Part shown: positions 1-8,052 of the stretch, piece by piece
How positions within the stretch are numbered: the stretch's first letter is position 1
Layout: each line of letters opens with the position of its first letter
Source of the DNA: a virus
Length of the DNA stretch: 24,128 nucleotides
Virus record (IMG/VR): IMGVR_UViG_3300042298_002288
Coordinates: 1 to 24,128 of that record
Strand: one strand, 5' to 3'
Notes under the pieces: model-generated
The model's input: only the letters and a program-made list of their open reading frames with translations
What the model was told of the DNA's origin: nothing
The model's database searches: none
Program-made: the position numbers and the translations under genes

Positions 1-1
1 A

Positions 2-484
2 AATATGGACATGAATATTAAACTAATTGTTCGTGAGCCTTCAACAATGTCAGATGCAGTAAAGTTTATGGTGGGCGAGTATAACGATACAGTGCTTATT
101 GGAATGCCAGATACATATATATTAAACGCACCTGGAAATATATACAAGCCTCTATTTAAAGACAATACTGCCGACCTTGTTCTGGGAATTTGGGAATGCG
201 GAGAAGTATTAAAGGGACGTGTCGGTCAAGTTTTAGTATCCCAAGATAAAGTAATTGGTTCAGAAGACAAGGTAGATAATTGTGATTACCCAGATATGTG
301 GGGCACTATGCTATTCCGAAAGAATATGATAAGATACATAGATACAACACTAGATCATCCAGGAAAACAATTAAAGGAATGGATATCTAGGGGTTCTAAT
401 ATTAAGGCGGTAAGACCAGGCGGACAGTATATGGATATTGGAACGCTAAGAGGACTTAAACAATTATATAAAGAAATGGAATAG
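2..484 (+). CDS. Sugar nucleotidyltransferase-like protein, 5'-partial
   Basis: The reading frame is open to the left edge, so the ATG at 5 is probably an internal Met and the N-terminus, with the nucleotide-binding GxGxRxxP loop, lies outside the window. The visible 159 residues look like the C-terminal two thirds of an NDP-sugar pyrophosphorylase (NTP_transferase fold): a strand ending VLIGMPDT (the family's metal-binding Asp region, ~residues 30-36), a central sheet with repeated V/G strands, and the closing DIGTLRGLKQLY, which matches the family's D-I-G-T-x-x-x-L signature. Such enzymes join a sugar-1-phosphate to an NTP. The stop is followed after 2 nt by the next gene. With the carbamoyltransferase and SDR downstream it could supply an activated sugar, which is inference. 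The family call is reasonably firm; the substrate is unknown. Confidence 0.6.
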   Translation, partial: NMDMNIKLIVREPSTMSDAVKFMVGEYNDTVLIGMPDTYILNAPGNIYKPLFKDNTADLVLGIWECGEVLKGRVGQVLVSQDKVIGSEDKVDNCDYPDMWGTMLFRKNMIRYIDTTLDHPGKQLKEWISRGSNIKAVRPGGQYMDIGTLRGLKQLYKEME

Positions 485-486
485 TA

Positions 487-810
487 ATGCTAAAACCAGT
501 ATATAAAGATGTTAAAAATTTTCATTATGATGATTTATATCTACATGCCGTATCAGCGCCAGCTGGACATAAAATTTTAAATGCATGCTTAGAGGTTGCT
601 CAAATGCTTATTGAAAAAAACATATCTTATGGAAATTCAGCATTAGATCCCATTAGAATATTTTCAACGGCGGATTCAACAGAGCAATTAAAGGTTCGTA
701 TTGATGATAAATTAAATAGGGTTAAAAATAATCAAGGATTTGCAGGAGACAATGACATAGATGACCTAATTGGGTATCTATTGTTGTATAAAATAGCCAA
801 ATCTAATTGA
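487..810 (+). CDS. Small Nmad1/DUF1599-like phage protein
   Basis: A 107-residue soluble protein starting 2 nt after the preceding stop. Its centre carries the pattern K-N-x-x-Y-G-N-S-A-x-x-P, followed by a helix with R-I-x-D-K-L-x-R and a final acidic D-x-x-D-D-L-I-G-Y-L-L-L helix. This order resembles the phage family known as DUF1599 / nucleotide modification associated domain 1, small all-helical proteins often found near phage nucleotide metabolism or base-modification genes. The assignment is from memory of the pattern. The acidic and basic residues of the two helices would suit a nucleotide- or metal-binding site. No signal peptide or membrane segment. A strong promoter for the next gene begins at its stop codon. 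Confidence 0.5.
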   Translation: MLKPVYKDVKNFHYDDLYLHAVSAPAGHKILNACLEVAQMLIEKNISYGNSALDPIRIFSTADSTEQLKVRIDDKLNRVKNNQGFAGDNDIDDLIGYLLLYKIAKSN

Positions 811-835
811 CTTTTTAGTCAACTAGAATTATAAT
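807..835 (+). promoter_or_regulatory. Promoter of the terminase operon (leaderless)
   Basis: TTGACT at 807-812 and TATAAT at 830-835 are separated by exactly 17 nt. The start codon at 844 lies 8 nt after the -10 box, so the predicted transcription start falls on or next to the ATG and no SD site can fit. The -35 overlaps the stop codon of the preceding gene. Confidence 0.75.
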
Positions 836-843
836 ACATATAT

Positions 844-1386
844 ATGGAAATTGAATTATCAGATCATTTTGATCGAATGAATAAAGTTGTTGCCGAACTT
901 TTAAAGGGCAATAATCCGACCCAGATTGCCTCTCTAACGGGCTATAAGCGATCAGACGTAGTAGAACTTATAGACGAGTGGAAAACCGTCGTATACAACG
1001 ATACAAGCTCTAAGGAACGGGCTAAGGAAGCCATCTCAGGAGCGGACCAACATTATTCTATGTTAATTAAAGAAGCCTGGAAAACAGTAGAGGATGCAGA
1101 TCAGGCAGGCCAATTAAATGTTAAAGCCAATGCCCTTAAATTAATTTCAGATATTGAAACTAAAAGAATTGCCATGCTTAAAGAAGTTGGTCTATTAGAT
1201 AATGCCGAAATGGCATCCCAGATTGCAGAAACTGAAAGAAAACAAGAAATACTTGTTAATATATTAAAAGAAGTAACTTCTTCATGCCCTAAGTGCAAAA
1301 TGGATGTTGCGAAACGAATTTCACAAATAACTGGTGTAGTGGAATCAGTAGTAATTGATGTAGAAAATAATAAAAATGTTTCTTGA
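844..1386 (+). CDS. terS: Probable small terminase subunit
   Basis: A 180-residue, mostly helical protein directly upstream of the large-terminase cluster. Residues ~16-48 form a helix-turn-helix-like segment (LLKGNNPTQIASLTGYKR followed by a recognition-like helix), as expected for the DNA-binding domain of a TerS that recognises the packaging site. The middle (~65-140) is a long charged helical region suited to oligomerisation. Near the C-terminus a CPKC pair sits in a short basic helix (residues ~148-160), perhaps half of a metal site. The identification depends on position and HTH rather than on a clear family signature. The start follows a near-consensus promoter without an SD site. The last 11 nt overlap the next gene, suggesting translational coupling. 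Confidence 0.6.
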   Translation: MEIELSDHFDRMNKVVAELLKGNNPTQIASLTGYKRSDVVELIDEWKTVVYNDTSSKERAKEAISGADQHYSMLIKEAWKTVEDADQAGQLNVKANALKLISDIETKRIAMLKEVGLLDNAEMASQIAETERKQEILVNILKEVTSSCPKCKMDVAKRISQITGVVESVVIDVENNKNVS

Positions 1387-1891
1387 TTTAGGATTTACTG
1401 AATTAGGTAAAGATATATATTTATATAAAAAATTTGTTTCAAATGAGGAATGCAAACAAATTGTTAAAATTGTAGATTCAATGAAAAAAGATGAATTTAA
1501 TTGGCTAGATAGTGAAACATGTGTTACAAAACAAATACCAGAAATTGATAGTATTAAAAAAAGATTTATAAATATTTTAGATAATAAATTGAAAATTGGC
1601 GATAATTCAAACATTGTAATTATGTCGAAAGGCTCCTCTCTCGGCACACATTCAGACGATCACGACTTTAAGTATTCTTCAGAAAATATAATTTATGGGA
1701 TGGTAATATATTTTAATGAATTTGATGGTGGAGAAATATATTATCCTACACAAAATATAGAGTATAAACCACAACCTGGAGACTTAATTATTCATAGTGC
1801 AAAATCACATTGTTTACATGGAGTTAAAGAAGTAAAAAATAATGCTAGATATTGTCACTCAAATCATATATATGAAATTAAGGATATATAA
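1376..1891 (+). CDS. 2-oxoglutarate/Fe(II)-dependent oxygenase (prolyl-4-hydroxylase-like)
   Basis: A 171-residue dioxygenase of the P4H-like cupin fold. The Fe(II) facial triad is visible: H92-x-D94 in GTHSDD and H148 in CLHGV; R158, ten residues on, should bind the 2-oxoglutarate carboxylate. Between them lies the family motif FDGGEIYYP (116-124) and a K-P-x-x-G-D turn. These enzymes hydroxylate a protein side chain, nucleobase or small molecule using O2 and 2-oxoglutarate; the substrate cannot be read here. The gene overlaps terS by 11 nt and ends one base into the terL start (TAATG), so it is translated with the packaging genes although nothing about packaging requires it. It shares motif order with the oxygenase at 23477. 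All catalytic residues are intact. Confidence 0.85.
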   Translation: MFLDLGFTELGKDIYLYKKFVSNEECKQIVKIVDSMKKDEFNWLDSETCVTKQIPEIDSIKKRFINILDNKLKIGDNSNIVIMSKGSSLGTHSDDHDFKYSSENIIYGMVIYFNEFDGGEIYYPTQNIEYKPQPGDLIIHSAKSHCLHGVKEVKNNARYCHSNHIYEIKDI

Positions 1892-3690
1892 TGGATTTTA
1901 ATTTTAATGATCTTATTGATATTTTAGATGGCGAAGAATTTGAAGAAAGACCAGTAGACCTACAAACTTTTGTTACAAGCCCTAATTACTTAGCTTTACC
2001 ACCACTTTCAAATTATCAATATACACTAATTGAAAAGTCATCTCAAATATATAAAGAGTCTACATTAATTAAATTATTTGGAGAAGAAGAAGGCTCTAGA
2101 ATATTTAAACAAACCGCCAACGAAGTAATTGCTCAACTTGGTAAAGGTTCTGGTAAAGACTACTGCTCAACAATTGCAACAGCTTATATTGTGTATTTAT
2201 TGTTATGCTTAAAAGACCCAGCATCATATTACGGTAAGCCACCAGGAGATGCAATTGATATTTTAAATATTGCTATTAACGCACAACAGGCAAACAATGT
2301 TTTTTTTAAAGGTTTTAAAACACGTATTGAAAAATCACCATGGTTTACTGGAAAATACACAGACAAAGCTTCTGAAATGAAATTTGATAAATCTATTACA
2401 GTTCATTCTGGTCACTCTGAGCGTGAAGCTTGGGAAGGGTATAACGTTATTGTTGTTATCCTTGATGAGATTTCAGGTTTTGCTACAGAGAATACAACTG
2501 GACATGATCAAGCTAAAACTGCAGATGCTATATACGAAATGTACAGAGCATCAGTAGACTCACGTTTCCCAGATTTTGGCAAAGTAATATTACTTTCTTT
2601 TCCAAGATTTAAAAATGATCCTATACAAAAATTTTATGAATCTGTTATTGCTGAAAAAGAAACTATAGTAAGAAGCCATAATTTTAAAATGGATCTCGAT
2701 CTCCCAGACGGAACTGAAGGTAATGAGTTTGTAGTTGAATGGGAAGAAGACCATATTCTTTCTTATTCTATTCCAAAAGTATATGCATTAAAACGTCCAA
2801 CCTGGGAAATTAATCCAACTAGAAGCATTGATGATTTTAAAGTAGCATTTTATAAAAACTCTATGGATGCATTAGGAAGGTTTGCTTGCATGCCGTCAGA
2901 CGCAGTAGATGCATTTTTTAAATCAAGAGAAAAAATAGAAACAGCATTTAATAACACAGCAGTTGCTATTGATCAATTTGGAAGATTTGAAAATTGGTTC
3001 GCACCAGACCCAGATAAAGAATATTTTATACACGTAGACCTTGCACAAAAGCATGACCATTGTGCAGTTTCTTTAGCACATGTTCAAAAATGGGTTAATG
3101 TAAAAGTAAGTGATACTTATACCCAGCCAGCACCAATAGTAGAAGTAGATGCGGTAAGATTTTGGACTCCAACACCAGATAAGTCTGTAGACTTTACAGA
3201 AGTAAAAGATTACATATTGTCTTTAAGAACAAAAGGATTTAAAATAAGACTATGTACTTTTGACAGATGGAATTCTCACGATATGATGCAACAACTAAAA
3301 CAATACGGCATCAATACAGAAATTCTATCTGTCGCTAAAAAACACTACGACGATATGGCGATGATAGTTTTAGAAGAAAGACTAAAAGGGCCACACATTC
3401 CTTTACTTATAGATGAATTATTGCAATTAAAAATTATGAGAGATAAGGTAGACCACCCAAGAAAAGGATCAAAAGACTTGGCAGATGCTGTCTGTGGATC
3501 AATATTTAATGCAATACGTGGAACTAAATTTGATTCAAATGAAGAAATTAACATACATACATACGAATCAATGTCTTATGATAATGATTTTAGTAAAGAT
3601 AACCCAGATGTATCTTCAGTAAATATGATAAGGGCGCCAAGAATGCCAGAAGAACTTAAGGAGGCAATGGATAGGATGATGGTAATATGA
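1891..3690 (+). CDS. terL: Terminase large subunit (packaging ATPase/nuclease)
   Basis: A 599-residue TerL, full length for the family. The N-terminal ATPase has a Walker A-like loop GKGSGKD (84-90) and Walker B VIVVILDE (186-193) with catalytic E193. The C-terminal RNase H-like nuclease shows three acidic positions spaced as in other TerL proteins: D383 in HVDLA, D458 in TFDRW and D532 in KDLADAVCG. It drives DNA translocation into proheads and cuts the concatemer. The Walker A strand is preceded by QL rather than the common R-x-x-G-K-[ST], a variant seen in several phage lineages. The start overlaps the oxygenase stop by one base and the stop overlaps the next start (ATGA). No intein or frameshift is visible. 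Confidence 0.93.
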   Translation: MDFNFNDLIDILDGEEFEERPVDLQTFVTSPNYLALPPLSNYQYTLIEKSSQIYKESTLIKLFGEEEGSRIFKQTANEVIAQLGKGSGKDYCSTIATAYIVYLLLCLKDPASYYGKPPGDAIDILNIAINAQQANNVFFKGFKTRIEKSPWFTGKYTDKASEMKFDKSITVHSGHSEREAWEGYNVIVVILDEISGFATENTTGHDQAKTADAIYEMYRASVDSRFPDFGKVILLSFPRFKNDPIQKFYESVIAEKETIVRSHNFKMDLDLPDGTEGNEFVVEWEEDHILSYSIPKVYALKRPTWEINPTRSIDDFKVAFYKNSMDALGRFACMPSDAVDAFFKSREKIETAFNNTAVAIDQFGRFENWFAPDPDKEYFIHVDLAQKHDHCAVSLAHVQKWVNVKVSDTYTQPAPIVEVDAVRFWTPTPDKSVDFTEVKDYILSLRTKGFKIRLCTFDRWNSHDMMQQLKQYGINTEILSVAKKHYDDMAMIVLEERLKGPHIPLLIDELLQLKIMRDKVDHPRKGSKDLADAVCGSIFNAIRGTKFDSNEEINIHTYESMSYDNDFSKDNPDVSSVNMIRAPRMPEELKEAMDRMMVI

Positions 3691-3926
3691 GTATATATCA
3701 AGAAAAAGCTAAAGAGTGTAAGTGTTGTGGAAAGCATGTCCCTCTACCAACAGTTTTAAAAGAGTATAATGGTATTATGGTTTGTCCAACAACATTTTCA
3801 AATATAATAGAATACACAAGAATATGGAATGCAATTGGATCAAGGCCACCTGGAAATGTTAGAAAACATTTTTCAGAATATGTCCAACAAATTGTGGAGA
3901 ACGAATTAAATAAAAGAAAAATTTAA
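3687..3926 (+). CDS. Small zinc-ribbon-like protein
   Basis: A 79-residue protein whose N-terminus holds CKCCGKHVPLPTVLKEYNG and then VCPTT, giving Cys pairs at ~11-14 and a further Cys at ~33 that could hold zinc. The C-terminal half is a basic amphipathic helix. It overlaps the terL stop by four bases (ATGA), so it is translationally coupled to packaging. Small zinc proteins beside terL are common in actinophages; some are HNH nucleases, but no His-Asn-His arrangement is visible here. No function is assigned. Confidence 0.6.
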   Translation: MSIYQEKAKECKCCGKHVPLPTVLKEYNGIMVCPTTFSNIIEYTRIWNAIGSRPPGNVRKHFSEYVQQIVENELNKRKI

Positions 3927-3928
3927 AA

Positions 3929-4990
3929 ATGAATTATAACGAAATGTTTTATTCTGGAATAATAGATGAAAAAAGTAATAAATCTTTTAATTTTTATCCA
4001 GGTATAATAGAATCAATTTATTATAATGATTTTATTAAATACTCTAAAAGAGATCATGCTATATTAGAAAATAGATTTTTGGCATTTAAAAAAATAGACC
4101 CAGAATTAGATTTTAAATTAAATAAAGAAGGATATAGGTCTCCTGAGTTTACAGAAAATGTTGATTTTTTAATAGCTGGGTGCTCTACTACAATGGGGGA
4201 TGCGCTAAAAATTAATAAAGTGTGGCATGAGTTATTGTTAAAAGAAACTGAATACAGTTATGCATCATTGGCTTTTTCTGGTGAAAGCGTAAATAGTCAG
4301 GTAGAAAAAATATTTAAGTATATTAAAAAATATAATAATCCAAAAAATATTTTATTTTTAATGCCCAATTTTGAAAGAATAAAAATATTTAATGTGCCAG
4401 ATTTATTTGTATCTGAAAGATTTGACTCATATGTAAAATACAATTACGATTCAAGTTATAAGGCATTTTATAAAAATATGGCTGACGTGCCTTTATTTAA
4501 AACAATAGGTAGGACAATCGAAGATCTTTCGGTAATAACAGTATTGCCAAACCAACAAGAAATAACATATTTCAAGAGACCTTTAAGAGCAGAAGAGGCT
4601 ATTCCAATAGAAATGGCACACATGTATTCTGCCCAAAGTATTCATATTTTAGATTTATATTGTAAGCAGGCCAACATAAATTTAATATATGGAACTTGGG
4701 ACGGCAATACTAATTTACTTTTAAAAAAAATTTCAAACGAAAATAATTTTAAAAATTTTATAGACTTAGAATCAGAAAAATGGAGTAAATCTAAAAATAA
4801 TAAATATGATACATATATTTTAGATAAATGTCATACTGAATACGAAAAAGATATTTATTTTAATGCAGCTTTAGATGTCCACATTGAAGACATAGGCAGT
4901 GTACATTTTGGATTACATCGACATATTCACATTAGAGATCATTTTGCAAAACAATTAAATGAAAGGTATGGCTATGATTTTAAAATTTAA
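3929..4990 (+). CDS. SGNH/GDSL-hydrolase-like protein
   Basis: A 353-residue protein starting 2 nt after the previous gene. After a ~80-residue lead it has a hydrophobic strand running into IAGCSTTMGDAL (~residues 87-98), which resembles block I of SGNH hydrolases, where the nucleophilic Ser is in a GDS/GCS turn. Then LAFSGESVNSQ and ILFLMPNFER follow, resembling blocks II and III (conserved Gly and Asn). Near the C-terminus D-x-G-S-V-H-F-G (~331-338) fits the D-x-x-H block V. Such proteins remove or transfer acyl groups on glycans or lipids. It has no signal peptide, so it should act in the cytoplasm or on a virion component. The block I match is degenerate, so the catalytic claim is moderate. 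It begins the very A/T-rich cassette. Confidence 0.5.
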   Translation: MNYNEMFYSGIIDEKSNKSFNFYPGIIESIYYNDFIKYSKRDHAILENRFLAFKKIDPELDFKLNKEGYRSPEFTENVDFLIAGCSTTMGDALKINKVWHELLLKETEYSYASLAFSGESVNSQVEKIFKYIKKYNNPKNILFLMPNFERIKIFNVPDLFVSERFDSYVKYNYDSSYKAFYKNMADVPLFKTIGRTIEDLSVITVLPNQQEITYFKRPLRAEEAIPIEMAHMYSAQSIHILDLYCKQANINLIYGTWDGNTNLLLKKISNENNFKNFIDLESEKWSKSKNNKYDTYILDKCHTEYEKDIYFNAALDVHIEDIGSVHFGLHRHIHIRDHFAKQLNERYGYDFKI

Positions 4991-5053
4991 ATATTATATT
5001 TATAAGTTAAAATTAAAATTTAAAAAAAATAACAATCATGATCGTTTTATATA

Positions 5054-5878
5054 TTAATTATTTTTTATTGCTTTTATTGTAAAAAGTCCAGGATTAAATA
5101 TATTTTTTGAAATATCTATTTTTGCTTTAAGCAATAACTCATTTTCAATCTTATTAAAATTAATACTATCATCAATAAATTCATAATTATTTAAAGAAGT
5201 TTGTAAAATAGTACAGCCCAATTTATTTAATAAATTTTCAATCTCAATAAAAGAATATTGAGATTCAAATGGAGTTAAAACTTGATCATAAAAAATTGAT
5301 TTTATAATTTTATTATTTTTATTTTTAAAAATTAAATTTTTAAAACATTTGAATAATTTTTTATTTGAATAATTTTTATTTTTTAACTTCTGAAAATGTT
5401 CTAAAAATGGATATCTTTCATATTTATTATATAGTCCTAAAATTAATATTCCATTTTCATCTAAAAGATTTGTTACTATATCTTCAAGTACTTCTTCAAA
5501 ATTTTTAATGTGATGTAAAACTCCAAAAGAAATAATTGTTTTAAATTTTTCATTTTTATATTTTGAAAAACTTGAAATATCATTTTCAATAAAAAATGTA
5601 TTTAATTTTAATTTTTTTGATACTTTGTTTGACACATTAATACCATTTTTATTAAAATCAATTCCAACTCCAAATGCGTTATAATAATAAGACAGGCCAT
5701 TTAATAGCCAGCCAGACCCAGAGCCAAGCTCAAGAATTTTATATTCATAATTTATGTCTTTTAGAATTGGAATATCTTTAATTACATTAATATTTTTAAT
5801 TAAATTTATTTCTTTTTTTAAGCCAAATTGATTAAAATTAATATAATTATAAAAATTTTTTATATTCATATTATGCAT
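5054..5878 (-). CDS. Class I SAM-dependent methyltransferase
   Basis: This is the only convincing minus-strand gene. The 274-residue Rossmann-fold protein has motif I ILELGSGSGW (48-57), an acidic residue closing strand 2 in VGIDFN, END in motif II, and SFGVLHHIKNFEEVL as the post-motif typical of Methyltransf_11/25 small-molecule or sugar methylases. No DNA-methylase catalytic motif (DPPY or PCQ) is seen. It is extremely A/T rich and Lys/Asn/Ile/Phe rich, more than its neighbours, suggesting separate acquisition. It converges on the SGNH gene and diverges from the carbamoyltransferase with 27 nt between starts. The true start may be Met4 (5869): a TGCTACAAT box on the minus strand ends 7 nt before it and overlaps the upstream ATG. 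Confidence 0.8.
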   Translation of the reverse strand: MHNMNIKNFYNYINFNQFGLKKEINLIKNINVIKDIPILKDINYEYKILELGSGSGWLLNGLSYYYNAFGVGIDFNKNGINVSNKVSKKLKLNTFFIENDISSFSKYKNEKFKTIISFGVLHHIKNFEEVLEDIVTNLLDENGILILGLYNKYERYPFLEHFQKLKNKNYSNKKLFKCFKNLIFKNKNNKIIKSIFYDQVLTPFESQYSFIEIENLLNKLGCTILQTSLNNYEFIDDSINFNKIENELLLKAKIDISKNIFNPGLFTIKAIKNN

Positions 5879-5885
5879 TGTAGCA
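5877..5885 (-). promoter_or_regulatory. Extended -10 for the methyltransferase (divergent)
   Basis: Reading the minus strand, TGC precedes TACAAT (5882 down to 5877). The ATG at 5869 follows after 7 nt, the same spacing as the leaderless genes on the plus strand. No clear -35 is seen. Confidence 0.4.
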
Positions 5886-5889
5886 TATA

Positions 5890-5898
5890 TGATAGAAT
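5890..5898 (+). promoter_or_regulatory. Extended -10 for the carbamoyltransferase (leaderless)
   Basis: TGA followed by TAGAAT (5893-5898), with the ATG at 5906 after 7 nt. There is no SD. With the minus-strand box at 5877-5885 it forms a compact divergent promoter pair in under 40 bp. Confidence 0.5.
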
Positions 5899-5905
5899 GT
5901 AGTAT

Positions 5906-7342
5906 ATGATAATTTTAGGTATTAATGAGACATCTCATGATGCATCTGTATCTTTAATTAAAGATGGAGAGATATTATTTGCTGGGCATGCTGAAAGATA
6001 CAGCAAAGAAAAAAATGATTGGTATATTAATGATAGCTTAATTAATGATGCCATACAGTACGGATTTCCAGATAAAATAGCTTATTATGAAAAGCCATTA
6101 TTAAAAGCATCTAGATTATTATTAAAAGGTGGAGCAGCAGACTGGAAGCCAAAATATAAAATAAAAAATATATTTGGAAAACATTTGCCAACTCATTATT
6201 TTAAACATCATTATTCTCACGCTTGTGCTGGATACTATACTAGTAAATTTAATGACGCAGTTATAGTTGTATTAGACTCTATTGGAGAATGGAACACCTC
6301 AACAATATGGGTAGGAGAAAACGATAAAATAAAATTAAAAGAAAAAATTAACTATCCATTTAGTTTTGGACTATTTTATTCTGCATTTACTAAATTAGTT
6401 GGACTGAAGCCAAATGAAGAAGAGTATATATTTATGGGAATGGCTGGATATGGGGATCCTAAAAAATATTGGTCTAAAGTTAACGAATATTTTCCTTCTA
6501 TTAAAAATCAAAAATATAATTTTCATAAAGGAATTATAGATTGGGGTGAGGTTAACGAGCAAGATAAATTTGATATCGCAGCGTCAGTTCAAAAAGTATA
6601 TGAGTTAAGGCTATTTGAATTTATGCAATACGCAAAAAAAATAACAAATAAAGATAATTTAGTATTTATGGGTGGCTGTGCATTAAATTGTTCTGCCAAT
6701 ACTATACTTTGGAAAATATTTAAAGACATATGGATTATGCCAAATCCTGGAGACGCTGGCAGCTCTTTGGGTGCAGCATCAGCATTGTATGGAAAACATT
6801 TAAACTGGCAGTCTCCTTATTTAGGATATAATTTAAAAGGAGAATATCCTATAAATGATATTGTAGAAGGCATAAAAAGAAACGGTATAGTAGCAGTTGC
6901 GTCTGGCAGGGCAGAATATGGACCAAGGGCACTAGGAAACAGAAGCATACTTGCAGACCCAAGAGATCCAGATATTAAAAATAAAGTTAATTTAATTAAA
7001 CAAAGAGAACTATTTAGACCATTCGCCCCAGTAGTTTTAGAAGAGTTTGCTAGTGAATGGTTTGATATGGATTTTGTTTCTCCATACATGCAATATGCTG
7101 TGAAATGTAAATATCCAGAAAAGGTCCCATCAGTAGTTCATATTGACGGCACATCTAGAGTTCAAACCATAAATAAAGAACAGCATCCTGGATTACATAT
7201 GGTTTTAAGAAAATTTTATTGGGATACTGGCGTACCCATGCTGCTTAATACAAGTTTAAATATTAAAGGCCAACCGTTATTAAATGATATAAATGATATA
7301 AAAATGTGGCAAACTCAATATAAACAAAAAATTATTTTATAA
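5906..7342 (+). CDS. NodU/CmcH/TobZ-type carbamoyltransferase
   Basis: A 478-residue O-carbamoyltransferase. The N-terminus MIILGINETSHDASV is the hallmark opening of the family's Kae1-like domain (H11-D12). The metal-site motif HHYSH is at 101-105, GGCALNCSAN at 256-265, and the YrdC-like C-terminal part has EYGPRALGNRSIL (337-349), R-E-L-F-R-P-F-A-P-V and the closing NTSLNIKGQP. The enzyme makes carbamoyl-adenylate from carbamoyl phosphate and ATP and moves the carbamoyl group to a hydroxyl, typically of a sugar or antibiotic. In phages the family has been linked to base hypermodification or glycan decoration. The protein ends only ~25 residues after NTSLN, shorter than the usual 520-600-residue family members. 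Core motifs are intact. Transcription seems to start at the ATG. Confidence 0.92.
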   Translation: MIILGINETSHDASVSLIKDGEILFAGHAERYSKEKNDWYINDSLINDAIQYGFPDKIAYYEKPLLKASRLLLKGGAADWKPKYKIKNIFGKHLPTHYFKHHYSHACAGYYTSKFNDAVIVVLDSIGEWNTSTIWVGENDKIKLKEKINYPFSFGLFYSAFTKLVGLKPNEEEYIFMGMAGYGDPKKYWSKVNEYFPSIKNQKYNFHKGIIDWGEVNEQDKFDIAASVQKVYELRLFEFMQYAKKITNKDNLVFMGGCALNCSANTILWKIFKDIWIMPNPGDAGSSLGAASALYGKHLNWQSPYLGYNLKGEYPINDIVEGIKRNGIVAVASGRAEYGPRALGNRSILADPRDPDIKNKVNLIKQRELFRPFAPVVLEEFASEWFDMDFVSPYMQYAVKCKYPEKVPSVVHIDGTSRVQTINKEQHPGLHMVLRKFYWDTGVPMLLNTSLNIKGQPLLNDINDIKMWQTQYKQKIIL

Positions 7343-7370
7343 AAATTTAATAGATAAAATAATAAAAAAA

Positions 7371-7396
7371 TGATATAATGTATTGTATGAGGAAGG
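7371..7396 (+). promoter_or_regulatory. Extended -10 and SD for the 7403 oxygenase
   Basis: TGA then TATAAT at 7374-7379, followed by a ~17-nt leader containing GAGGAAGG (7389-7396), an SD site 6 nt before the ATG. Unlike its neighbours this gene has a normal leader. Confidence 0.55.
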
Positions 7397-7402
7397 TATA
7401 AA

Positions 7403-8002
7403 ATGGAAAATAAAATTATTTATAACGTATTTTCAAATGAAGAAATAAAAGACATATATCTAGCAGTAGATTTTAAAAAAGATGAAATACAAAATCAAAC
7501 TTTTTTAGGAAGAACAAGACTAGACTATGAAACAAATGATTTTCATTTACTTCCTAAAAGTATAATAAAAAAAGCAAATGATTTAATAAACCAGTTTTCA
7601 GATAAAGATAATAGAAATTATGAATTTCATTATTTTATGTTTGTAGAATATAATAATAAATTTGGAATCCCTAGCTTGGGTCCCCACAGAGACACTACAC
7701 CGTTTACTGGCAGCCTACTGTGTCAGATAGAATCAAATAAATCTTGGGATTTATATGTAGACGGTAATCCTTATACACTAATTGATAACAGCGCTCTTTT
7801 ATTAAATGTAAGAGATCAAGATCATTGGAGAATGCCTGAAGAATTTAAAGATGGAGAATATATTAAAATGTTATTTTTACATTATATAGATTTAAATGAC
7901 ATAAAAGAAAACATATCAACACCAGAACAATTGCATGAAATTAATACAAGATGGTCGCATATAACTGGGTACACACCAGATCAAAGAACATACGATATTT
8001 AA
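7403..8002 (+). CDS. Second 2OG-Fe(II) oxygenase-like protein
   Basis: A 199-residue protein with H95-R-D97 in GPHRDTTPF as the HxD iron motif and H141 in DQDHWRMP as the likely distal His, 46 residues later. The segment between them (strand-rich, with SWDLYVDGNPY and ALLLNV) fits the double-stranded beta helix. The usual 2OG-binding Arg about ten residues after the distal His is not obvious; R143 or K155 could serve. It is not closely similar to the oxygenases at 1376 and 23477, so it represents a different subfamily. It lies between the carbamoyltransferase and the SDR, so it may hydroxylate the group that is later carbamoylated or reduced; that is inference. Confidence 0.65.
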   Translation: MENKIIYNVFSNEEIKDIYLAVDFKKDEIQNQTFLGRTRLDYETNDFHLLPKSIIKKANDLINQFSDKDNRNYEFHYFMFVEYNNKFGIPSLGPHRDTTPFTGSLLCQIESNKSWDLYVDGNPYTLIDNSALLLNVRDQDHWRMPEEFKDGEYIKMLFLHYIDLNDIKENISTPEQLHEINTRWSHITGYTPDQRTYDI

Positions 8003-8037
8003 TATATTTTTAAATACTAGAAAAAAAAATATAAAAA

Positions 8038-8046
8038 TGATATACT
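8038..8046 (+). promoter_or_regulatory. Extended -10 for the SDR gene (leaderless)
   Basis: TGA plus TATACT (8041-8046), with the ATG at 8053 after 6 nt. There is no SD and no evident -35. Confidence 0.5.
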
Positions 8047-8052
8047 TAACAA

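Noticed and set aside
5020-5053. Bidirectional terminator between the convergent genes
   Set aside because: There are A and T runs and an imperfect AACAATCA/TGATCGTT palindrome, but no loop and one mismatch, so the stem is too weak to claim.
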